Under the pieces are notes generated by a model that did not search any database, was not told where the DNA came from, and saw only the letters and a list, made by a program, of their open reading frames with translations. From the NCBI RefSeq assembly GCF_003672135.1, contig NC_039510.1, forward strand, positions 1,116,001-1,180,000: a DNA stretch of 64,000 nucleotides, written 5' to 3'. The position numbers and the translations under genes are program-made. This document shows positions 11,541-20,932 of the stretch, one piece after another; position 1 is the first letter of the stretch; every line of letters starts with the position of its first letter. This DNA comes from Ooceraea biroi. Lineage: Eukaryota; Arthropoda; Insecta; Hymenoptera; Formicidae.

Positions 11541-12446
11541 CCGCTCACGTAACGTCTGTCCGCGAGCGAGTCATTCAAGCTTCATTCCCGCGAGAGAATT
11601 TTATGGGATACATATTTGGGATATCCTGTACGAGAAACCACCTATTTCCGTCAAGCGAGACAGCGAACTTACACCCGAAAAGATAATATCTTGGCGGTAA
11701 ATTCAATTACGATCAAACCCGATTTTCTGTCACGTGACTTGTTAAATTTCAACGTCGCTTTATTACCGCTCTTCGGAAGATGCCTTTATCTTGTCAGATA
11801 TCTTTCTGGCTTACTTGCTGAGTGGACTTCAGATCATCTTCATCTTCAGATAAATGAACTGTTTCCGGAAAATGATACGTTGCATGCTGCACCCGTTCGT
11901 CCAATATTTCTCGCGCAATTTCGCTATTATTACATACGCTCGATTTTGTTATTAAATTTTTGTTATATAAATAAATGTGCCGATCTTTGGTGATATACGA
12001 GCTTTTTCTCATTCGGCGGAATAACGTTTTACATTTGTGTACGCATGAATTGTTTGAATTCCTAAATAAACGCCAAACAGCACGAGATATATCTGTTCAG
12101 CATCCCGGACGGATAGGAGGAGAGTTTTCGGAGTATAATTCGATTTCGTGGAAAAGCGAGATTCCACGTCGACGAGGATATCATTCACGCTCGGTAATAG
12201 ACCAATGGATTATTTCGTGAGCAAACACACATATAGCTTTCAAAGCTCACTGCTCTTTGGCGATTTGTTTCCCAGTGGAAACTCTCGACACGGAAAATAT
12301 TTTCAGTAATTAGACGCGGAAAGCGACGCAAATCTGTAGTGCTATTGCGCTACGAATCGTTGCGATTTGTTTCCGAACGTTAATTAACTAATGAGCTAAA
12401 TGGAGCTCTCTTAAACTGTCAATGCATTTTTAAATAAACATAAAAT
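11541..12446. other. Divergent intergenic stretch between two candidate first exons
   Basis: This lies between a minus-strand first-exon candidate (11540) and a plus-strand one (12447), so any shared promoter would be here. On the minus strand a CATAAAATTC stretch near 11600 is TATA-like. Open frames at 11616-11993, 11794-12012 and 11975-12220 overlap each other on both strands and are unsupported. Confidence 0.4.
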
Positions 12447-12510
12447 ATGCGCGATGGTAGGAAGAAAATCACTGTTTCGCTCGTCTTGGTAATCGCGTGC
12501 GTTTTCTCTT
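12447..12510 (+). CDS. Hypothetical secreted peptide, exon 1 (signal peptide)
   Basis: The ATG at 12447 has A at position -3. The exon encodes MRDGRKKITVSLVLVIACVF and a serine, a basic start followed by a strongly hydrophobic core, typical of a signal peptide. It meets a GTGAGT donor at 12511 in phase 1. Reading through the donor gives an AT-rich tail that soon stops. The nearest phase-compatible acceptor giving a hydrophilic tail is at 13796. A nearer acceptor at 12684 gives a 14-residue hydrophobic tail, and the good acceptor at 13342 creates a stop at once. Short hydrophobic ORFs next to GT sites are not rare, so this remains tentative. Confidence 0.22.
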
Positions 12511-12880
12511 GTGAGTATAATATCCAGTTCATGTATCTAATACATTGTAACAAAAATATTTTACTTGAAAATAAATTTTTGCACATTTACATTACATAAT
12601 ATATAAAAATTATCAGGTTTTCGTCCATTTTATTGATGGAATGCTTCGCGAATAACATCCGGAGAAAGTGCGAATTACTTTCAGTAATCATAAGGGCGTG
12701 TGTAGCGGGGCGAATTTCAGCCACGTAACGCGAATAAAGTAGTACCGTGACTTGATAGAAATAGTTTTGGGGAAAGTGAAATCTCATAACCCAAAGGGAG
12801 ACTAGAGAATCGAGGGAGCCTATACATTGGGGCTCTCGGATATTCTATGGCTCATGGCCCGACGTATTTCTCCCGGAAAA

Positions 12881-12990
12881 GAAGAGGAGACTTTATGCCG
12901 CGTAAACCTCTACCCAGCACTTCTCTCGTCTCGCATAGGGTTTATCGCAAGGTTGCGAGGAATCGAGATTTTACCACAAATCAGCAATAT
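12881..12990 (+). repeat. Left copy of an inverted, coding-like repeat
   Basis: This segment matches the reverse complement of 13467-13585. The shared frame reads M-P-R-K-P-L-P, then TSLVSHRVYRKVARNRDF here, against M-S-R-K-P-L-P, then KRRETSLVSRRVYRKVARN in the other copy. The length difference is 9 bases, exactly three codons. Several substitutions are third-position changes, and several of the rest turn CG into CA or TG in this copy, suggesting CpG decay here. Flanking sequence outside the pair does not match. It may be a relic of a foldback or transposon-derived sequence. Confidence 0.75.
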
Positions 12991-13466
12991 GTCTGACAGT
13001 ATTAATCTCGATTGTATTGTATAATCAAAAAGTTAACGATCAGAAAAATATAATACATTTAACAGAATTGAATTATCTGTTTATATAACATTTTAGTCGT
13101 GACACGCGCGCTGCCACAAGAAATACCTTTTTAATATTAACGTTCGATTAAAACTTCGTTTACATGCAATTTCACGTATTATTTTGATGGAAATAAAATG
13201 AGTCACATTTATAATGTAAATTATCGTTTTGTATCGAATGCATAAATTATTTCTCCGCTCAACACAATTTAAACATAAATAGTTGATGTTTCACCTCTTC
13301 CTTTATCACATCCACCATGTCATTAATTATCGCATTTTTCAGGAAGTATTTTATGAAAAACGTTGCGCGTGTATTTATTTAAGATTATATTTAGAATATA
13401 ATTAAATCTTAAAATTAACTCAAGTTTTTGTCTAGATATCGCGAGGATTTTACATTTTTGCACACA

Positions 13467-13585
13467 ATATCGCTGGTTTGCGGTAAAATCGCGATTCCTC
13501 GCCACCTTGCGGTAAACCCTACGCGAGACGAGAGAAGTCTCTCTCCTCTTGGGTAGAGGTTTACGCGACATAAAATCTCCTCTTC
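13467..13585 (-). repeat. Right copy of the inverted, coding-like repeat
   Basis: This is the reverse-complement partner of 12881-12990, separated from it by about 475 bases of AT-rich DNA. On the minus strand it carries the longer version of the shared frame, with KRRE present, inside an open frame of 105 codons (13640-13323). An overlapping second frame is also open but shows more amino-acid differences between copies. The pair lies inside the intron of the tentative 12447/13796 gene model. Confidence 0.75.
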
Positions 13586-13795
13586 CAAGTAAATATTGAA
13601 CAATACAGAGAGAAAGAGATACAAAAATTTCGCTCAACATAGTTTAATTGCAATCGTATGTTTTCTTTGCTTTAATTTTTTTTTATGCAACTTTACTCGC
13701 GGAGAATAGCCATTTTAAGGTAGATGCGAGGGCGACCTCACGACAGAATCCTTCGAGATCAAGATGAGATCGAAGATAGAGAGTTCCTTTAACAG

Positions 13796-13893
13796 CACCG
13801 TGTAACTTTGATCGTGGTCCTTTCTCGTCGGTCCTCGGACAGGATCACGAGGGCGAGGCGAGCATCCTCGTTACGGCGCAATACTGCCGATAA
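13796..13893 (+). CDS. Hypothetical secreted peptide, exon 2
   Basis: An acceptor (AGTTCCTTTAACAG) ends at 13795. Joined in phase 1 to 12447-12510, this exon encodes PCNFDRGPFSSVLGQDHEGE, then ASILVTAQYCR and a TAA at 13891-13893. The complete product would be 53 residues: a signal peptide and a mature region of about 31 residues with two cysteines near its ends, which could form a disulfide loop. I do not recognise it as a known insect neuropeptide or defence peptide. A different frame over the same bases is open to 13993 and gives an Arg-rich product. No clear poly(A) signal follows within a few hundred bases, which weakens the model. Confidence 0.17.
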
Positions 13894-16546
13894 CTTCTAT
13901 CGTCGCGCGCGGGAATGGCCGGATAAGTGCTTCTCTCTTAGGGACTACCGCAATTCTCTCCGCTCGTCTCTTTCTCTCTCTATCTTTCCTTAGCCGCGGG
14001 GCTAGGGTTAGATAAAAATTCATAGGCACCCTCATAGAGATGTTATCAGCACCTTCGTCGCACCCTTCATCTCGAACGTGCGACGGAAACGAAGAATGCT
14101 ATGCCACTCGATGGTCGTGCTGGTGCGCCGCGCCCGGTTATATCATCGACGATATCGATAACAACGACAATCGTGGTAACGGGAGCGGGAGGAAGGGTCA
14201 GAGGATGAGAAGGGGCTATGCAAGACGCGTACCAGAGACTTCCATCCGCGACAGAGGAGTCCCGAGGAGAAAAAGTTATCTGTACGCCGCGTAAGCCGCG
14301 TGGTGGTAAACGTGACGGAATAGAACAGACGAGAAAAGCACCGTGAGCACCGGCTCCCCGTTCTCCGGGGCGTTGTGAATTTTTACGCCATCCGGAGTGT
14401 GCATCTATCGGTGGTCGCTCGAGTAACCGTCCGGGCGAACTCGCGAAAAAACGTTTGATTAATGATCCGTGCGACTCGGGAGGTGTCCCCTTTTTAATCT
14501 GTCCCGCGACCGCGCTGTAAAATTATCGGTTCGGTTTCGGTGCGAGAAACTGTCCTCCGTCATACTATCGATCGCACATGATGCGCTCATGTAAAATCGT
14601 ATTTTAGATATTGCAGCGTATACGAGCCGTGTAAGAATACCCTGCAACGAGACGCGAATACATGGCTACTCGACGATTCGTGCATGTTATTTTCGACACG
14701 ATGTTATTTGTTATTTAATTTCCGCAACTGATCAAAGATCCTGGACGCGCGGGACTTTAACGAGGCAGACGCACTCGCAAATTAAATTACGCCGAGATTG
14801 ATGAGACGATGCTAAGCAGGACGCTCCTAGACCCGGCCGTGCACCAATTCAGCGCGGTGAGTTTGGTCAAAGGAAAGCTCAATTCCTTTCGCAATCCTGG
14901 AGTTTAAATTTCTCTTGAGACGCTACTCTCGAGCTTTTGAACTGCTCCGGGTATCGGCGCGCAACTTGAAAACAACATCGGTGCTTTATTGCTGCGAGAA
15001 AGTGCACGCGCTCGTCTTTCAACGCCACGCCGCGCGCCGTCGAGCCCCTTGTGCTTTTAAGATGAAAATCTTACACAGCGGAAAGGCGATAACAAGAGAT
15101 CGAATCGACGGAAAGCGCCCCGTCGTCCTGACGTCGACTCGTCGTCGCTTGCAAAATTCATAACGTCGGTTAACGACCGGCGAGACCGTGCAGCTGAACA
15201 TGAATAATCTGATTGAAACATCCCGCCGAGCATCAATGATTCAATCATAGAATAAGAAGACATGCAATTTACGGGACACCTTTTACGAGCGCGTCAAGTG
15301 AAATCGGTCGATGTTGCAAAGAGGAGCAAAGTGAATGTTATTCTCATGTAATTTTCAACGTCTTATGTTTGCCTTCTCTTTATTATCACTCGATACATAT
15401 TTAATATTTTCATTACAAGTCCTTCCAAGACAGTACGTTGTCCTTTCGAGCGAGTCGAGAAAATAAAAGTATACGTTGCATTTACTAAGAGAATGACGAG
15501 GAGGAGTATCTGTTTCACATAGAGAAAATAAACAACCTTCTTTCCCTTTTCCAATAAATGTCTTCATATTTTGCTGCTCCGATATATTATACTTGCGCGA
15601 ATTTAAAATCACTCTCCAATAATTAATCATTACTTTGAGACATGTGCTTAAAATGTCCGGAAGTTCGTAATATTGAATGTACAGATTTCCAAATGTAATT
15701 GAGTTAAACTGAAATTGTACACGAATTACATGCGGTAACTTGCTCCTTAATAAACTGCAATAATGTACCGAACACATATACGATTTATTTGATTATCCCT
15801 CATGGCGTAATTAACCGCTTAGGGTTCATTTCCAGCGATAGAAGACGAATCATATGGTAGAAACTATGCATATAAGCACTCTCACGCCTTTACATGCATC
15901 CATGCAAACTCGTGCTGCGCGTGCCCGTCACGTCACAGCAATCAAGTGTACAAAACGGAATGAACCACGAGGTATACTTTAATTTGTCGCATTGTCGGGA
16001 AAAACAATCCTGTAAGTGCAGCGAACGTGGGAAGAACACGAAAGAAAAAAGATCGTAATTGCCAGTTAATAGTGGCGACGCGTAATGTCTGAATCTCTCT
16101 CTCTCTCGGTGTGCGACAAGTGTTGCGCAATTGGACGATCCTCGTTGTTCAAGTGCATCTAACGAGATAACGTGCAAGAATTAATTGCCAGGATAACTCA
16201 TCGTCACGGAATCAGTAGAAGCAGCGTCATTTCCGATGCTAGTCGCTTTAAATGAGCACTCACACTTCGTGTCTTATATTTGAGATACCGATAGAAACAT
16301 TAAAATATCACAGAGACAGTTAACATAATTTCTTTTTACCGCCGAGAACGGTGCGATTCATTACACCGGATAACGTATCGGTCTGAAATCCCAGCGTGAG
16401 CCACGAAGAGGTACGAGGTGCCGAGCAACAGAGGAAGGAATCCCTTAAGATACTTTACCACTTAGAAGATTAAGTCAAGACTCCGTCGGATGCAATGAGC
16501 GAATTCGAACGTGTTGGCAGGCGGATAGGGACGGCGGTTTCCTTAC
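13894..16546. other. No supported gene
   Basis: A GC-richer block (13690-14450) includes a pyrimidine-rich tract near 13965-13990 and several overlapping frames with no motif. The rest is mixed. An AT-rich minus-strand frame (15777-15355) is long but Leu/Phe/Lys-rich and unsupported. A short CT repeat lies near 16095-16107. On the minus strand an acceptor (GCTGGGATTTCAG) ends at 16383. It would extend the 16547 exon by about 20 codons (TDTLSGVMNRTVLGGKKKLC, stop), a weak possibility. Confidence 0.45.
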
Positions 16547-16750
16547 CGAGAAGGCTTTGAGGAAGACTAGGCATTGTATGATGCCCTCCATCGTGTCTCC
16601 GGTTAGGCAAAAGGTGCCGTTGAGGTGTCGCCCTTTGCGGCCTATTACGGAGCAGAGGTTGGCCTGCACAAAGGCGTTCTGCGATCGCGTGGCCGCCGTA
16701 AGAGCCGGATGGTGAGTGCGGGAACTCATTAGACGCTCCAGTGAGTCCAT
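16547..16750 (-). CDS. Possible coding exon, 68 aa, unknown function
   Basis: The minus-strand ATG at 16750 opens a frame of 68 codons ending exactly at a donor (TTCTCG|GTAAGG) in phase 0. The sequence includes NAFVQANLCSVIGRKGRHLN, then GTFCLTGDTMEGIIQCLVFL, with balanced composition, three cysteines and a hydrophobic end. It has no signal peptide at the start. I could not match it to a family. The opposite strand also shows GTGAGT sites and an open frame here, so strand is not certain. A start further inside the frame or an upstream acceptor is possible. Confidence 0.22.
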
Positions 16751-18105
16751 CTCTTCTAATCTTTGATGATTCCTCGTCTTGATCTTTCTCGATTTGCTTG
16801 CCGAACGGGGGTTGCGGGAATCAAGTAGGATTCGAATGGCGAATATTTGGACTCGGATCGAACATCAGTCATGGTCTTCCTCCTCCTCCCCCTTGTTCGT
16901 CGCATTGATGAACGAATCCCGTTCGTGCGAATTTCCCCTTGCGAGAGAGCTACTTCAGTTGATCAGGGAGCGGCGCTCGTTCTATCGGTCGGAGAGCATT
17001 TTGATGTATGCGGCGAGAATTACATTATATATGGCTTCGGGGAAAACGTATCACGGTAGCTTTCAACCTCACGATGCTTTTGTTCGGCGTTATCGAGCTC
17101 CTTGCTGGATGGGCGTGTGGTTAATATAATAAAATCAACACGACTGCCGTTTCAGCGCCGGCAAGACATTTCGCCGATAGTGCACGGTGAACCGCGAGCT
17201 GTTTAACTTATTAACTGCATTTATTTTGCAAAAGGTCAGACCTTTATGAAGAGCGACGATCCTAGCGATTCCAGTTTAAACTTTCTCGTCAGCGTGACTT
17301 CTTCTGCCTACTGAGGCCTCTCTCCCGATCTTGATAAAGTCGTCCTCGCGTGGCCGCCGCAATAACCGCGAGGGTTCGTAAGTTCGTTACGATCTATGGA
17401 AACTTTTCGACACGGCGGTCGTGGACGTCAAGATTGAGTTACGAGCAGTAAACACACACAACCGCGTTAAATGACGTTACCGCTTCTATCCATTCGAACG
17501 CACCGCAGAGGCGATCCGCGTTATGACACGGAAACGGTACACTATTGATGATTACGCAGAGCTCTGACCGAGATACACAAAAGAAACTTTGCCTCTTGTT
17601 TGTTAGCGCCGCGGTTACGTGCAGTCGCATCAACGTTCGACGCTGAAGTTTGCATTCACAAACACGTTTCTAAGAGTCCATCAAGCATCAAGTTTGCTTT
17701 TCCTTCGCTCCGCGACAGGCTATCGGCCGCGATGTCTCAGTCGATATCACTCAAAAGCCTAACGACAACCCACCTTTGCTCCGCGTTACGCGACGTGAAG
17801 CAACGCGTGGTGCAACGATGGGTTTCACACGAGCAAGACTCGCCACCGTTGCATTTTACTTGTCCACGAACGAAGCGAGCGATCGCGCCTTGTCGATGTT
17901 GCCGAACACTGAAAATTAACAATGAAACTTCGCTAGCGAGAGTCTTGTCAGGCAGCGAAGCGAACGTTTCACTTTCTACGAGCGAAATCACAACCAACAG
18001 CGGATCCTATTATTGATGATTCATCTCGTCATGTTCTATCTATTCGATGTGCTGCTCCTGCCTCGCGATTCACTCGAAACACACTCGTGAATGAAGCACA
18101 GAGCG
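16751..18105. other. No supported gene
   Basis: Open frames at 16779-17129 (plus) and 17600-18016 (plus, with a minus-strand shadow) lack motifs and splice sites. The 138-codon frame at 17600 begins at a TTG and is Ser/Thr-rich. Nothing else stands out. Confidence 0.45.
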
Positions 18106-18111
18106 TTTATT
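18106..18111 (-). terminator. Candidate poly(A) signal AATAAA
   Basis: TGCTAATAAACGC occurs on the minus strand about 365 bases past the stop of the 18678-18475 ORF. It is followed by GT-rich sequence (CTCTGTGCTTC, then GAGTGTGTTTCG), as expected downstream of a cleavage site. Confidence 0.35.
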
Positions 18112-18474
18112 AGCACGCGAACTACGAACTCGTCACTTTAAAGACTGAAATCTGACCACTGGTCCACTGGTTTTCAGACGTAGTATCAGCTGACAAATCA
18201 TTATCGATCGCGTTGCCACCTCCGGGCCTCCGTAAACATCATGAATCTCCGAGACGAGCGTCTGTTATCACTGTGCGGAACTGTAAATCCATCTGGCGAG
18301 GCCATCCATTTGCCCCGGCACAGTCGAGTAGAGTTCTATATCCGTTTGAGGTTCAGCGGAGATCTTCCGCTCACACAAAGGTGTCTCGTTTCCTCAGCGT
18401 ACCCCGTAGCTAGCGGACGTCAAAGGGGTTCTCTGGGCGGAATTACCCGTAGCCGGAGTCGAACGTGCAACCAT

Positions 18475-18678
18475 CTATTGCGGGCAACAGGCGGGTGGTC
18501 CTTGAATCTTGCGAGAGATCGAGTAGACTTTTTGCGAAGATGATGCCTTAGTAGTCGCCGTGGCTGTTTCCGCCGCGTGATGCGTCTCTATCGGCGCCTG
18601 CGGCGCGGCGTAGCGCATGATTAAATCGCACATCTCGTAGCAGAGGAAGCAGATGCCGATAATCAAGAACGTATCCAT
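18475..18678 (-). CDS. Hypothetical small membrane protein, 67 aa
   Basis: The minus-strand frame starts MDTFLIIGICFLCYEMCDLI and continues MRYAAPQAPIETHHAAETA, then a Ser/Thr/Ala-rich tail ending PPACCPQ. The first 20 or so residues form one hydrophobic helix, suggesting a membrane anchor or uncleaved signal. The tail would be soluble and ends in paired cysteines. The ATG lies just after GTTGACCAGGGAG, which could be an acceptor. If so, an upstream exon ending at a GTGAGTGG donor (18966) with a hydrophobic frame joins in phase, but it has no ATG. An AATAAA with GT-rich sequence lies about 365 bases downstream. Its size and layout fit insect transmembrane microproteins in general, but no family is recognised. 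Confidence 0.3.
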   Translation of the reverse strand: MDTFLIIGICFLCYEMCDLIMRYAAPQAPIETHHAAETATATTKASSSQKVYSISRKIQGPPACCPQ

Positions 18679-18783
18679 CTCCCTGGTCAACGACCGTAAT
18701 CGCGTCGAGAACCTCGCGAGCGGTCTCGTGAAACCCGAAGCAGCGACGAATGAAGAAAGAGCCAGAGTTTCTACGTAGATCGG

Positions 18784-18854
18784 TATAAAAGCTACCTGAA
18801 CGTTATCGTTTTCTTACTTCTTTTGCCGTATAAGAAGCCACATGGGGCGTAAGT
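18784..18854 (+). promoter_or_regulatory. TATA-like box and short first-exon candidate
   Basis: A consensus TATAAAAG lies at 18784-18791 on the plus strand. About 65 bases downstream is a strong donor, GGGGC|GTAAGTGATC, at 18849, with an ATG at 18842. This could be a small first exon of a plus-strand transcript beginning near 18815. I could not find the next exon. The same bases read on the minus strand (CTTTTATACC) could also serve the small membrane-protein ORF below. Confidence 0.2.
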
Positions 18855-19299
18855 GATCGCGGCACTGTTAAATGCACTTTACGCGTACGGTCGTAACGGT
18901 AGACGTCGGTCGCGTTGCCAGCTTAACGCCGTCGATGATCTCGCACTTCCGTGGATATTCCACTCACGAACGCCCCCGAACGAGAGGAACAGAGAAAGAG
19001 ATGATGATGCAAAACGCGATCGCAAGCTGGGCTCTCGATATTACAACGACCTGACCGTTCAGGGTGCTAATGTCAATCACACGCTTCCATGTGAACGAGG
19101 AGGGTCGCTCGAGACGACAAATGTTAACGCGTTGCCGGTGACAGGGTGGCTGATCAGAAACTCGTCGTTGATTGTGTTGATGATCCTACAGCTAACTACG
19201 CCCGCGTTCGACGGTAACCATCTCACTCGAAGCATCAGCATTCGTCGTTCAAGTATCTTGCCTGTCAGTGGAGCATCCTGGAAGATCGCGTCTTTTCTG

Positions 19300-20448
19300 T
19301 GCACGCCGGTCTTGCGGTACACGAGGTCTCACTGAAAGCGCGCGCTTCGGCCACGATGGCAGCTCGTCGTTGCAAGCGAAAAACCGCTCGAGAGGGAGCC
19401 ACGTAGGGTGCGCGGAGACGCGGTCACGGAAACAAAACACAGGCCATGTGAGCGCGAACGTCGTACGGAAACCGGATGCACTCGGATCTTGAGGCACGTT
19501 GAGGCGGACGTGCGGACATGCGCCGCGATTTCTCGGAGTTCGCGTTTACCCCGATCAGCACCGATATCTCGCAGAGGTCCCACCACTAGCGTCGAACACA
19601 CACCGTCCTCCGAGAAAACGATTCCTCGAGAAAAATCGCTGGAAACGCGCGCGCTTTTCACGCCGACAGACCGGGTGGACGATCGCGAGTTGCTTCGCGA
19701 GCACTCCGCACGATCGGATCCAGGTGGATGCGCACAAATCGTCACTCGTGCGACCGACACGTACGTCACGTCACAACTCGCGCAAAACGGAGCGAGAGAG
19801 CGACGCAGTTGTATCAGCGGGCTCGCGCAACGGGCCAGCGTATGACTACCAGATACTCTCGGCGTGAGGGTGCGCCTTTACAAGGGTGGGCGGGTGGAAA
19901 CGAGGGATGCTGGGCGACGGCGCGGCCCGCGGCACCACCCCCGCAACCCCTCCGTACGGCGTTCTCGCAAAATCCACCGATCCCTTCTCTCCTTTCCCTC
20001 GGCACCCACCAACCTCCCGCAGCAACCCCCTCACGCGAACACCAGCGCCTTCGGCCACCTCTCATCCAGCGGGGCGCTATTCGCCGTTTCACCCCCGGTC
20101 GCTCGTACCGAGCGACGCTGTTACTTCGGTCTTACTCCCCGTCATCCTTCTTCTTATGCTTCTTTCGCTCTGCTGCTTCCATGCCCGCACCTCAGACTCG
20201 CCACGTCCGTTCCCTATCGCGTTCTTTTATCGCATTCTTTATTTCGCCTCGCGTCCTCATGTTCACCGTATGCCTCACAGCTTCTTCATCACGCGTATCT
20301 TCTACCCGCGCCCGTTGACCCGGCGAGACCAGCCAGCGGCGATTTTTACGCCGAGCACAAGCTAGGTCGGACATTCAAGCGGGGTTGAATGCGCTCCGCG
20401 CGTCCGTCTGCGTCCGTCCGTCGGCGTGATCGCATTGTTGCGATGTTC
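19300..20448. other. CpG-dense GC-rich block, possible promoter or 5' UTR region
   Basis: This is the most GC-rich and CpG-dense stretch of the window, with abrupt loss of GC at the MITE that follows. Overlapping frames of up to about 196 codons are open on both strands (for example 19728-20318 plus, 19769-19329 minus), as expected where stops are scarce. Their products are Arg/Ser/Pro-rich with no motif. It could be a promoter and leader region, perhaps for the minus-strand ORF at 18678, but no initiator or splice chain is clear. Confidence 0.35.
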
Positions 20449-20932
20449 TTAACCCTTAGAGGGCCGGGGTGGCCCCTATATGGGCCACTATAGTGGCTAC
20501 AAGATAAATAACTGTTTAATGTGCATATATAGGTATATATAAAACTATAAAATAAAAAAATAAAAAAGGAGCTACAAAACTTTCTATGTCCATGCAATTA
20601 GCTTTGGATAACGCCAAAGAAAGTTTTATACATGCATGTAACTGTTATTATTCATTTAGGCTTATTTAAGTTGGCAACACTGTTCCTATGTAAAATTTCG
20701 ATAATCTGATCTTAAAATCGTGATTAGCGATATCAAAAACCCTTAGAAACACTAAGATTTAAAATTTGAAAATTTTGAATATTTGCCAAACCGTTCGAAG
20801 CCGGACTGGCCCATATATGGGCCAGGTACGAACTTGGGAACTTTACGGAACCTATAGATTGCATATATGCATAAATTTTACGTTAAAAAATTTTAAATTT
20901 CAATGGACAAATCCCGGCCCTCTAAGGGTTAA
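20449..20932. mobile_element. piggyBac-type MITE with TTAA target duplication
   Basis: TTAA (20449-20452) is followed by CCCTTAGAGGGCCGGG. The other end reads CCCGGCCCTCTAAGGG and then TTAA (20929-20932), a perfect 16-bp terminal inverted repeat flanked by the TTAA duplication diagnostic of the piggyBac superfamily. Both ends begin with CCC, as in that family. Just inside each end is a near-palindrome around GGCCC-TATAT-GGGCC (left GGCCCCTATATGGGCC, right GGCCCATATATGGGCC), giving subterminal repeats. The 476-bp AT-rich interior has no transposase, so mobilisation would need an autonomous relative elsewhere. Confidence 0.9.

Noticed and set aside
18430..18500. GTTCGACTCCGGC on the minus strand resembling a tRNA T-arm
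   Set aside because: The stem does not pair and there is no D-arm or A-box at the right distance upstream.
18967..19062. Signal-like hydrophobic minus-strand frame (AIAFCIIISFSVPLV) before a GTGAGT donor
   Set aside because: No in-frame ATG and the hydrophobic stretch is a pyrimidine tract; kept only as a remark under the 18475 ORF.
19728..20318. 196-codon plus-strand ORF
   Set aside because: Lies in the CpG-dense stop-poor block with equally long frames on other frames and strands; Arg/Ser/Pro-rich without motifs.
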